A stretch of 64,000 nt of DNA, taken from Macrobrachium rosenbergii. Lineage: Eukaryota > Arthropoda > Malacostraca > Decapoda > Palaemonidae. Within the stretch, counting starts at the first letter, position 1. Every line of letters starts with the position of its first letter. Both the position numbers and the translations under genes were made by a program. Positions 24,150 to 34,175 of this stretch are shown piece by piece. Below the pieces are notes generated by a model, which saw only the letters and a program-made list of their open reading frames with translations, ran no database searches and was not told where the DNA came from. Location of the stretch: assembly GCF_040412425.1 (NCBI RefSeq), contig NC_089782.1, positions 19,775,122 through 19,839,121 of the forward strand, written 5' to 3'.

Positions 24150-26480
24150 GCCCTCCAATAGGGGTTCCTCTAGGGCGGGTAGATGAATGGCAAATTCAGA
24201 AGAGGCTCTACACAGGGAAGAAAGAGGACCTGCCTTTCTTCTCCTGCAGACTGCGGTAGGAGCCAGACTGTCCAGCCTGAGGAGGCCCCCTCTACTAACA
24301 AGACAATTCGACCTTTCTGCCAAATGCAACAACAGAACAAAGGCAAAGGTTTTATAGCAACAAGTGTCTATGATGTTGCAAAAAGAGACCAGACAGAGTT
24401 CAGGATCGAATTCCCCAGGATTCTACATTCGGTTATTCCTGATCCCCAAATGCTTGGGGTTTAGAGACCGATTGCTAGGGTGGATTGCACTCAACTTTTG
24501 TGTGCAATAAACAAAGGTCGCTATGGAAAGCGACAAAATCTGTTCTAGCAGCGGTCAGACAGCATGACTGGATGCCTCACTGGACCTCAGGATGAAGTAT
24601 TTTTACATCCCCATGCACCCGAACTCCAAGAATTTTCTGAAGTTCGTCCACAGGAAAGGTTTTCCAGTTTCGGTCTCTCTTTTTTCAGCCTAAGCAGACG
24701 GGATGACGTCTGGCTCTGGAGCCAGACCTCTCAAGAGCAAGTTACCCAATATTGAGGACGTCATGATAAAACTTCATAGACTCCAGGTTGTAGCCACTGG
24801 AGCAGCCGGAGCTCTTCCCTTCCAGCCCCAAGGGTAGCTCTCCTACTAAGAACAAGCGTAGACAGTTCTGTTCAGTCAGGATACCAGGCTGCAAGAGCGT
24901 GGCGATGCTGTGCTGCCTTCCAAGCACATCCTCCTCTTCCTCCTTAGGATTGGTACTCGTCTGCTGAACCTCTCCACGATCCATTATTGACGATGAGGAG
25001 GAAATAATTGCCGTAGTTGAGGCTTCCCCAACCTGTCCCCAACAGCAGGAAGCCCCGCATATAGCTATCTTTACTACAAAATATGCAGCAGACTTTGTCT
25101 TCCTGGTGCAAGCGTAACAACCAGGCAAGAGAAGAAGGATAATTAGACGTCCAACTAAAGCTTCTAGACGCCCAGAAGTTTAAGGCGCTGAACATAGTGA
25201 ATAAAACTCTAGACGCTGGATGCAGTGGCGATCAAGCATCTAGGAGTGAAACATCATGGCGACAGCGTCAATGAACCCAAGACGTCAAGCGTCAAGGCAT
25301 TGGAATCAGGACGCCAGGCTTCAGCCAAGACGGAGGTAGCTCAGGGCTTAAGATGCATTGGCAAGTGTCCAAGACAAGGATGATTGCAAGTTAGCGGGTT
25401 TTTCTCGGAAACATCAGAATCTCCTTGTACTTAGACGACTGGCACTGGCTTCACACTCTGCCGATCTCAGACCACAAGGTATATAGAAGGAATTAGGTCT
25501 ACTGATAAACAGATAGAAATCTCAGCTGATCCCCATTCCAAAAGTTTCTATACCTTAGGATGAAGATTCAAGTCAGGATTTTCGGGCTTTTCCGTTTATT
25601 GCAGGGAGGGACAAGCCTTAAGAAAATTTCAGAACTTTATAACAGACATGTCATGCTTGAAGAATAGAATGGTCTGCTGGGGACCCTTTCCTCGCTGGAG
25701 CAGTTTGTCTCCTTAGGGAGGTTAATTCTATACCCGTTACAGTTTCATCTAAATCAGAACTGGGACAAGGAAATAGAACTGGAGACCAAGTGCATCCTCA
25801 TTTTTGAACCAATAATCGTATTTACAGTGGTGGAACGACCCGTCAAGCTTCAGGAGGTCCCTTCTCTATATTAGAGGGGGCAGACCTAGTGTTGTTATCC
25901 GACACGTCGGACTCAGTATGGGGAGCAACACGAGGGAAATAAAAATCTCAGGCTCCTGGACCAGAGAGCAGGAGAAGTTAAACATCATTAGAAGGAACTA
26001 ACTGCAATCCTTTCTAGCTCTCAGGAGTTCGAAAACAGTGGAGAACAGAGAGGTGCAGGTCAACACCGACAACACGGCAGCGTTGGCCTACATCAGCAAA
26101 CAAAGGGGCACTCCTCCAGGTCTCTATACGAGACAACAAGAGAACCTCTTCTTTGGGCAAAAGAGAAGAATGTCAAACTAGTAACCGGCTCTATCCAAGG
26201 GGGAAAAATGTGAGGCGGAACATTCTGAGCAGGAAATCAAGTCCTCTCAACAGAAAGACATCAGGACTGTGCAGTCATGTGGTGACTTTGGGGACGTCCT
26301 TGCATAAATCTTTCGCCACAGCGCAAACGAAGAGGCTGGAAACTTACTGTTCTCCAGTACCAGATCCGGGGCTATATACATAGACGTGTTCCTGGTGGAC
26401 TGGTCCAGCTTGGACAGTATGCATTTCCTCTTTCAAGATAATACACAGGGTACTGCAAAACATTTGTTTCACATGAGGGA
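24150..26480 (+). pseudogene. DIRS-like RT-RNase H of the second element
   Basis: RT blocks: FLIPKCLGF near 24440; ASLDL then YFYIPMHPN in neighbouring frames near 24575-24620 (the first catalytic Asp region); VFQFRSL near 24660. RNase H blocks: LVLLSDTSDSVWGATR near 25880 (catalytic Asp kept), NTDNTAALAYISKQRGTPP near 26070 (Asp kept). Then the connection FATAQTKRLETYCSPVPDPG near 26315. Many shifts and stops separate these. The 24700-25540 stretch contains no clear YLDD. Confidence 0.72.
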
Positions 26481-26639
26481 CCAGATTGATCATTGTGCCC
26501 CCTTACTAAACGACAAAGATTGTTTCCCAGAGGTACTGGAATGGATAGTGGACATCCCAAGGAGCCTACCTCAGAGAGTAGATCTACTCAAACAACCTCA
26601 CTTGGAAAGATATCACCAAAACCCCCAAGCGCTACTAGT

Positions 26640-27640
26640 AACTGCTTCAGACTATCAAAAAACTTACAAGAGCTACAGGTTTTTTTTTTTTTTCAGAAGA
26701 GGCGGCTGGTGCTATAGAAGAGTAAGGAGGGTCATCCACCATGAGGGTATGCCAATCCAGAGTGGGAGATATTTAGAGGATGGTACAAGAGCAACCATGT
26801 GTCCTCTTCCAGTATTTCTGTAACTCAAATTGTGTACTGAGAACTCGCAGCATGGAACCTGGGAGTGGTCTGGGGTTTAATTTTCCTACCTCAGGACCAT
26901 TAAGGACCTCTAGGAGCATGATGGCAGCAGTTTATAGACATACGAAAAAAACTTGAACCTATAAAACAATAAGTTTTTAGCCAGGACCTAGGCAATCTGA
27001 AACTGCTAACTGAGAGTAAAAGAATCACCAGCATGGAACCTAGAACGTTGAGATTCCTGAACCTAATGGACATAACAGGGGAGGGAGAGAGAGTTTATTA
27101 AGAGGGCTCTAAGAAACTCTTTCTTGGACAAAGGACTTAGAAGAATTCAAAAGAGCTTTAGTGCTCCAGATCACATGCTCTCTCTGTATGGACTTTAGAC
27201 AAGACAAGGCAATGCTCTGTTTAGGATTATCAGAAAAATGAATACTCATACAACCCTGACACAGAAGACTACAAGATTCGTAATCCAACGGACATTCAGG
27301 AGAAAGAGAGAGAAAGTGCTATTAAACAGAGGGGTCTAAGGCACTATCTTGGAGGACAAAGGACCTTAAGAAGGAAGTCAAGAAGGGCTTTTGCCTCTCA
27401 CTATCTAAAAAAGCTCCTGACTTTGTCGAAGAATGCTCTGTCTTATTTTATCAGGCAGTTGATAAGTAAGCTGGGAGAGGGAAAGGTACAATTTGGACAT
27501 ACCCTTTTTCTGAAAGTAAATTGACGAGTTCAGGGTTGTTGCAACCTCTGGACGCAGTCTTAAACAGAACAGGTCCCAGGAGAGTATCTTGGACACGACC
27601 TTCTGGAGAAACAAGTCACATATTTAGGTTCTCACTGTTA
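26640..27640 (+). pseudogene. Probable tyrosine recombinase remnant of the second element
   Basis: Placed by position between RNase H and the 3' untranslated region. A frame near 26640-26820 follows the linker, including a T12 run at 26681. No catalytic Arg or Tyr block can be named with confidence. Confidence 0.35.
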
Positions 27641-27654
27641 AAAGAACCCAAAGA

Positions 27655-28265
27655 TTTTCAGCCCCTGGGTGGACGCTGGGTCCTTTAGGAATCTACATAA
27701 TGAGTGGAGGGTGAATGCCCTAACAATCCCATAAACCAATACCCTTTTTCTTACTCTGGGATGGTTGAGAATTTTTTTATGGTTGTTTGTGAAGACTGAC
27801 ATGATCTTCACAATCATTCATTGATGATCATTTTGTTCATGGTGACGCCTGGAACTAGGGTATTGAGATTTGTCTGTCACATAGAGGTTATACACTGGTT
27901 GACAGCTCCTGAGGTTTTCAGCCCCTGGGTGGATCGCTGATCCTCTTAAGGAATGCAGACATAATGAGGGCGAAGTTCATTGAACTCAACTTGTAATCCA
28001 ATTCCATAAAAACAATACCTTTTGTTCTTGCCTTGGAATGGTTGAAATTTTATGGTTGTTTGTGAATTGAATGCAGTCTTCCACAATCTTCCATTGTCAA
28101 ATGGGTCATTTGTTCCTTGGTAGTTTGGAGCGCCCCGGTATTGAGAGTTGTCTAGTCACATAGAGGTTATACACCGGTTGACAGCTCCTAGAGATTTTTC
28201 AGCCCCCTGGGTGGATCGCTGGATCTCTTAAGGAATGCAGACATAATGAGAAATATTGAAGTCAG
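27655..28265 (+). repeat. Tandem repeat in the DIRS-like 3' untranslated region, about 260-280 bp period
   Basis: The block TTTTCAGCCCCTGGGTGGA starts near 27656, 27914 and 28196. Each copy is followed by AGGAATNNANACATAATGAG and then (copies 1 and 2) CCAATACC, ATGGTTG and GGTTATACACNGGTTGACAG. About 2.3 copies. Confidence 0.8.
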
Positions 28266-28369
28266 CTTCCTTAATCAGGTAGGAACCTTAAGTTGTTTTG
28301 CAGCTTTAATTATAATTCCAACGATGTTGGCTGTCTCTGACCCTCCACCAAAGGTGTCAATCAATATAT

Positions 28370-28690
28370 ATAACTACCAGGTAAGTTAGATGTTTAAAAA
28401 TGCTATTTTCATAATAAAATAAATTTTTGAACATACTTACCTGGTAGTTATATATAATTATATTCCACCCTCCTCCCCTCTAGAGACTAGGGGCATGGAA
28501 GATCTGAGGAATAGTTGGAATGGTTCCAGGTACCTGGGTAGAGGGCACAGGTGGTTCACCTGACTACCGATCGCGATTGCCGCAGTTTGAATTTGCCGTG
28601 GCGTCAGGGACTTAAGCTATATATATAACTACCAGGTATGTTCAAAAATTTATTTTATTATGAAAATAACATTTATATAAACAAACAGTA
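28370..28690 (+). repeat. Palindromic 3' module of the second DIRS-like element
   Basis: An inverted terminus (TATATAACTACCAGGTAAG) is followed by a unit with complementary ends, both carrying the AAAATTTTTGAACATACTTACCTGGTAG type sequence. The right half (about 28495-28640) is an inverted copy of the 5' leader at 21975-22115, including the CGATCGCGATTGCCGC and GGTACCTGG blocks. Confidence 0.82.
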
Positions 28691-28718
28691 CTTTGAAAGT
28701 AAGATAAAAGCCTTATTA

Positions 28719-29167
28719 TTAACCTGTTAAGCGTCACCAACGGCAGCACACCTCGGTCAGCCGCATCCCATATCACGACGCCTTCAATGGAGTAACACTT
28801 CATACCTCTTTCAAAGAGGTGTGCTACTGAAATTCTGAATTTGGTCCAAAATGCTCTTCCTTCTTATACAAATTGTAGGAATGTCAGTTGGTAGCACCAT
28901 GAGCTAAATTAGTGGTAAATGGCAACTTTTTTTGTAAGGGAAAGACAGTCTGACAAGAGGATAGTGACCTCCACCTACCTCTACACTTGTGGCATTCATT
29001 GATAAACAACTGATTTTTTTTGTTTGATTCCATTCATCCCCCATAATGAGCGATCTAAAGCAAAAGAAAAATCTTTTGCCTGAAGAGATATTATCATTGC
29101 TTGTTGCAGAGAATGATGATGACTACATTGAAAGGAAATGATGGCGCCTTTTCCATTGTTGCACAAA

Positions 29168-29257
<90 letters not shown>

Positions 29258-29781
29258 TGCAGATTCCATGAACTTTTTGATCAGGATAAGGGAAACCCCA
29301 TGGAGTTCCCTTTACTTTTTGTTCACCCAAAGGTGTGGAATTTAGTGTTCAGGATAAGGAAAACCCTGTGGAGTTTTTTTTTTAGAAGTTTTTTTCATGA
29401 CAAAGTCATGGAGCACGTTGTGGCAGTAACGAACAGTAGAAAGTTTCACACTAATATGGTATGACACAAATGAAAATGAAATGAAACAATTCATTAATCT
29501 ACTGGCTCTCTGTTTCTGGGAATGGCATTCGAAAGAATAATTTTTTTCCCTTTTATATTTCATGCTTACAATCCTTAAGATATAAAAATGGAAAATAAAT
29601 TCTTTTATCTTATCTTATTGTACATTATTTATTATCCTAATATATACATATAAAAATCAATATCAATGTAAAAAAGAACACATAAAAAAGCATAAAAATT
29701 AGCATAGACCGCTCTGTGACCTAGAAAATGTGATAATACGAGAATGGCGACGTCTCTCATAAAGGACACATAACAGGTTAA
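28719..29781 (+). mobile_element. piggyBac-like transposon remnant with TTAA ends
   Basis: The ends are TTAACCTGTTA (28719-28729) and TAACAGGTTAA (29771-29781), an 11-bp perfect inverted repeat that includes the TTAA expected at piggyBac insertions. Inside, 29047-29136 reads MSDLKQKKNLLPEEILSLL then an acidic tail (AENDDDY), like a piggyBac transposase N-terminus. The frame at about 29370-29460 reads RSFFHDKVMEHVVAVTN, like the FF-x-DE-x6-TN block at the start of the piggyBac transposase domain. The catalytic part is absent and a long CT repeat has expanded inside. Confidence 0.7.
29171..29255. repeat. (CT)n microsatellite, 85 bp
   Basis: Uninterrupted CT repeat inside the piggyBac-like remnant; the poly-Leu/Ser and poly-Arg/Glu frames are its products. 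Confidence 0.98.
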
Positions 29782-30015
29782 TATAAACTGCAGGACAGTA
29801 TACAGTACAGTATTGTCAAGTGAAATTACAGTGTACTGTAAGCAAATCGTAAACACGTATTCATGGCTGAGTGATGCTCTTTCTCCCTCACTCAAACTCC
29901 CAGCATTCCTTTGGCGCTCAATCCGGCGGCAAAAGCCCTCAAATTGATATTGCCATTTCACACCAATGTATCCAGAAGTATGATAAACCACGGTCCGTTG
30001 CCTCGGTGTGCTACT

Positions 30016-30017
<2 letters not shown>

Positions 30018-30048
<31 letters not shown>

Positions 30049-30065
30049 TAATAATAATAATAATA
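30018..30065. repeat. (AAT)n microsatellite
   Basis: About 16 AAT units with one interruption (AATTAAT). Confidence 0.95.
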
Positions 30066-30538
30066 GCAGCTGTTTCAAAAGAATTTAATTTGCATTGTCT
30101 TCTCTATGCATCTTACTACCCTCTTCTCATCAGCATGTAGCTAGTTGGCTTATCAAGCAGCATCAACCTGTGACCAATCAAAATTAAGCCCACCAGTTGA
30201 CGTACTAATTATAAACCACCCCTCTGCTAAGTATACCTGTGTAATATGTACTGTATCTTAATTCATTCACTTTTTATAACTGTCGATCGATGGGCACCAG
30301 AGCACTGGTCAAAACATCACTGTAAATAAAACTACGACAGTAGAAAGTTGTCACATGACTTGAGGAAACTTGATGTAACAAGTATAAGCTGAAGGTTATG
30401 ATACATGTGGAAAAGACTCTGTACAAATTAAAGGCTGTAGGAACAGCTACTATTTTCAACACTAGTGTCTCAGAGCAGGTCTCCATGATAACAACAATAA
30501 TAATAGTACAGCAATAAAAATAGTAATACTTTTTTCAG

Positions 30539-30636
30539 GTTAAAGAAGTGATAGATACTGTTAAGAAGCTGGCAGATGGGATCAAAATTGAAAGTGTATT
30601 TTATGAGACGGAGGATGCCATTCTAGAGCAGTTCGA
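30539..30636 (+). CDS. ABCA5: ABCA5-like transporter, exon 3 (extracellular loop)
   Basis: Acceptor TTTTTTCAG; donor CGA followed by GTAAGT; phase 0 in, phase 2 out. It encodes VKEVIDTVKKLADGIKIESV and EDAILEQF, part of the large loop after TM1. In ABCA5-type proteins a short stretch (of the kind LGYTP) lies between TM1 and this point and is missing from the exons found here. Confidence 0.8.
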
Positions 30637-31085
30637 GTAAGTACATGTGGTAATTCTGGCCAAGTGATTGTAATATCTTTCCAGCCAATTCATGCATTTA
30701 TTGATGGTAGTTCTGAATGTATTATGAATGTCATCTTGCAGTGGGATATATGTACCTTTTGAGAATTTTATTTTGCCATTAAGTCTGTTTAATCAGTAGC
30801 TAATTTATCTGGTTTTATCACTGTTTAACATATAAAATTACATATTGTTCTTGGATTGCACTCGATTGAAATTTACATACAATTTTGCATTTGTTTGGAG
30901 AGATTTACAGTTCATGTTAAGTATTTAGTAATTAACAAGATGAGTCTTACTTTCTTCCCAGGTTTATGAATCTCAAAGGTCATTGTACCTTAGCATTCTT
31001 AAAGTAACGTACTTTGTGTACTGTATACTATGCTTGAAAGCAGTAATTTTTATAAATATTTAAGTAAGGCATTATTTAATTACAG

Positions 31086-31199
31086 GTCAAATAAATCTGT
31101 CATGCAGTTTGCCGTCATATTTAGTGAGGATGTGTTTGCAGATATGAATTACACATTACGCCTAAATCCCATGCGATATTTGGTGCCACCTTCTCAAAA
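31086..31199 (+). CDS. ABCA5: ABCA5-like transporter, exon 4 (extracellular loop)
   Basis: Acceptor ATTACAG, donor AAA followed by GTAAGC; phases 2/2, matching exons 3 and 5. It encodes SNKSVMQFAVIFSEDVFADM and LRLNPMRYLVPPSQ. The VIF-x5-F-x-D-x-NYTLRL pattern matches the loop of ABCA proteins, where F-A-V-x-F and Y-x-L-R are typical. NYT is a possible N-glycosylation site. Confidence 0.9.
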
Positions 31200-32830
31200 G
31201 TAAGCAGTATTTGTATGTTTATTACTTTATGAACTTGGTAGGTATCTTAATAGGAACTTCTGTAGAATGTGAAGAACTAGGTGCATAAATAATGTACATG
31301 TATTGTGTACTGTTCACAGTAGATGTGATGTACATGTATTGTGTGCAGTACACTGCAAAGAATTAATTCTCATACAAAGAGTAAACCTTAGACTTTGTCA
31401 GCTTTGTGCCTGAAATGCTATGGATACCTGAAAGCTTATTTCTTTTCTCAGATAAAAATCCCAGTTGTTGAGTGGAGCCGTTTGAGCAAATTTTTGTTAC
31501 TGTATTCTTTTCTTTCATCTAATTTTTAAATTTTCTTCACTGGTGGGTATTCAGCACAGATTAGTGTGGTGATTTTGTTCTTTTATAGTGTTAAAGGTGT
31601 GAAGGTGTTGCTTTGGCAGTGCCATAGTACACATTGTTTGAAAGAAGTGATGTGATTGTTTAAGTGTGTCACAAAACCACAAATTGTTAAAGGTTCTAAG
31701 TATCAAAGCTTTCATGGCCAGGTGGAGTAGTTTTGCATGTAAACATTTTTGTTTTGGGCTTTTGTACCTTATAGTTAATATGAGCTTTGTAGGTTTAGCA
31801 TTTGTTATGCGGTAAATATTAGTACTTCGTTTGTTTATACAGTGTAAATTATTGATTAGCTTTATGTTTTTAGGTGTTGGTAACTTAACTACATTGTAAG
31901 CAAGAAAGTTTCATATAATTTTTTAGTTCATGTTTTGACGCAGTAAGATGATTGTTTTGTCCCAGGTAATAAGGTTCATGATACAGTAGTCTTTCCATCC
32001 CTCTCTGTTTCTTGATTTTTCTAAATTTCTTTTATCCTTCATGAGTTGGACTTCTTTTGTAACATAAAATTACAATACGGTATTGTAAATATCTATTTAT
32101 ATGGGAATTCAAACCCTTGCTTGTGTTTAGGTATTTCTCGTTGTGTAAGTTGTTTCTTTAGTTGAAAATTGGATGCCTCTCCTTGTTAGATTTTCATCCC
32201 CACTTTTGAAGAGGAATCTAGCGCTGTAGAACTTCTTGTTCTTTCTTCTTTACCAGTTTTGTATACAATTGACCTGGGATAGATCTTCACTTGGTTTTGA
32301 TTTGTTGGAGAATTCATGGTATGGGGTTAGTGAACGTGCTTTATTTAGTTTCCTCTGAGGACTCTGTTACTAAGGGTCAGTTTGCAGAGGTATAGTACAT
32401 CACTATTATTTTTTTGCCATCCTTGTGACTCATTCTCTTTCCCTACTAACCATCGGGAGTAAACATTCATGTGCTTTACCCTCCCTTGTTTTTGATGGCT
32501 TGGCTCCCACCCCCTGCTGGAGGATCTGGGAAACTTGGCAATATTTGGGTTGTTATGGGTACTGGTTTTCCTTCTTTGGGAGGGGAGACTTGGCTTTCCT
32601 CTCTTAAGCATGGAAACCAGAACATTTTCTTCATAACCTTGCATGGCAAAGGCTCTGCTGTGACAGTTTTTATCTTTTTGGCCAGACATTCTTTGCCTGG
32701 AGTTAGTGTTAGTTCATGTGACTTCATGGCCTTTGGGATAATTTTTTTCCATTCATCCTTGGGGAAGTAGCAAGAATTCTTGCCCTACAGTATTCTGATT
32801 TTGTTTATATTCTATGTCCTATCAGCTGCA
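31200..32830. other. ABCA intron 4, proximal part
   Basis: AT-rich intron. A short imperfect direct repeat (TGTACATGTATTGTGTRC) lies at about 31292-31350. From about 32160 to 32760 short frames on both strands could be an old gag-like fragment, but I cannot name it. Confidence 0.5.
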
Positions 32831-32847
32831 TTAGTTCAACTTTAGAA

Positions 32848-33121
32848 GCCCTTTGTTGGCCGAGTCAGTTGAGCTTCAGACTTTCATTCGGTGGCAGTTC
32901 GTTTCCTCGACCAGTGATGAAGTTAGAGGAATTTATTTCTGGTGATGAGAATTCATTTCTTAAGCTATATTAATGATTGGGATTCCTACAATAAGCTGTA
33001 GGTCCCGTTCAACAAGTAACTGGTGGTTCTTGGCCACGTAAAATAAGTCTAATCGCCGGGCCAGCCCTGGGAAACTTATTTAATCAGCTCAGTGGTCTGG
33101 TAAAACTAAGATATACTTAAC
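32848..33121 (+). mobile_element. tRNA-derived SINE with 17-bp target-site duplication
   Basis: Bounded by two perfect copies of TTAGTTCAACTTTAGAA (32831-32847 and 33122-33138), a classic L1/RTE-style target-site duplication. The head has an A-box-like TTGGCCGAGTCAGTTGA (from about 32855) and a B-box-like AGTTCGTTTCC (about 32896-32906). The body includes GTCTAATCGCCGGGCCAGCC and ends in GGTCTGGTAAAACTAAGATA. There is no poly-A tail. I recognise the body as a common decapod SINE type from memory; the structural evidence is in the sequence. Confidence 0.88.
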
Positions 33122-33420
33122 TTAGTTCAACTTTAGAAATAGACAGTCTATCACAGTTCCTTTGTGCTTGATGCATAACTATCAGTGCTATTAAATGTGA
33201 TACAAAACTTTTAAAAGTATGTTTTAGAAATACAGATTAGGAATGACCACCTCTTAGCCCCTATGGCTGATTTTATCCACATGTGCCTCTATTTGCATGG
33301 TGTCATTCTTAGAAAATAGTCAAAATTTCTTCGACCTGGTAAGTGGCTGAATTTTTTTGTAATTGGTCTTTTTTCTGGAAAACAGTACAAGAATTATTTT
33401 AGTATTTAAAATTCTTACAG

Positions 33421-33544
33421 GTATGGTGCTGGCCGGGATTGCAGGAAGACTGATGGTCTGAGTTCCTATGACTGTCCTGCAAATTCTTATTTTACCTCAA
33501 GCTTCGCTGTTATTCAGAGTCTAATTGACACTGCTTTGATTCAG
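33421..33544 (+). CDS. ABCA5: ABCA5-like transporter, exon 5 (loop to TM2)
   Basis: Acceptor ATTCTTACAG, donor CAG followed by GTACCA; phase 2 in, 0 out. It encodes YGAGRDCRKTDGLSSYDCPA and SFAVIQSLIDTALIQ. The last block matches the F-x-x-L-Q-x-x-I-D-x-A-I-I segment that ends the first extracellular loop in ABCA proteins. Two Cys residues may form a disulfide in the loop. Confidence 0.93.
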
Positions 33545-33779
33545 GTACCATTATTAATTTTTGTTAAGTAGCTTATCAGCTATTAACTGAGGAAACAAAG
33601 TCATCAATCTGTATAGGACTTTTTGAATGAGACTGTCAAATTTTGCTAATTCACATCTGTTTATAACTTACAGTACAGTATCTAGTACATATCTATTACT
33701 TTACCTTAGCCTTTTATGCATCTGTGCAGATCATCCAAACTCTCCAAATACTGTAATAAGAAAAATAAAAAGCAGGTTT

Positions 33780-34175
33780 TGATGTAGGAAAAACCTATTT
33801 TTGGTAGTTGCTGTTGAGTCCTCAAGGAGTTACCCTTCCATGGTCTACCAGAGCTCCATGGTGACCAAACTAATATCAAAGAATTCTCTTTTAGCTGGTC
33901 TCATGGCCGGGTATTTTGTCATAGTGATAAACACTATAACACATGATAGAGTATGTAATGGACTCAAAGATAAGGGGGCCACTTTCCTAAATCTTACAGC
34001 GAGACTGTATACCCAGGTTCTTCCATCGCCAAAACCTGCTAGGAACGTCAAATCCCATGCCTTTTTGTCAGGGAAATGGGAGGGTTTTGAGGACTCAACA
34101 GCAACAACCAAAAATAGGTTTTCCCTATTTCAAAACCTGTTTTTTTATAGCGTCCTCAAGGAGCTTTACAAAGAA
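33780..34175 (-). repeat. Palindromic 3' module of the minus-strand DIRS-like element
   Basis: Arms of about 40 bp at 33787-33828 and 34087-34127 (AACCTATTTTTGGTAGTTGC, GTTGAGTCCTCAA and the complement) enclose about 260 bp. A further terminus-like block TCCTCAAGGAGCTTTA lies at about 34152. The same layout in mirror orientation is seen at 12430, 18690 and 28370. Confidence 0.85.

Larger units (their letters stand above)
21945..28690 (+). mobile_element. Second DIRS-like retroelement, near full length but decayed
   Basis: About 6.7 kb within ABCA intron 2. The 5' end (ACATCTAACTTCCTGGTAG, then TTATATATATAGCTCAAGTC) returns inverted at about 28365-28400, followed by a palindromic module to 28690. 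The inside order is gag with a GACGCC array, RT, RNase H, a recombinase region and a tandem 3' untranslated region, parallel to the element at 6228. All ORFs are broken. Confidence 0.8.

Noticed and set aside
29094..29464. Two ORFs with poly-Leu/Ser and poly-Arg/Glu runs
   Set aside because: They are produced by the 85-bp CT repeat; only the short N-terminal and FF-HDKV pieces have piggyBac-like meaning.
32848..32920. A functional tRNA gene
   Set aside because: A and B boxes are degenerate and no cloverleaf could be drawn; the target-site duplication shows a SINE.
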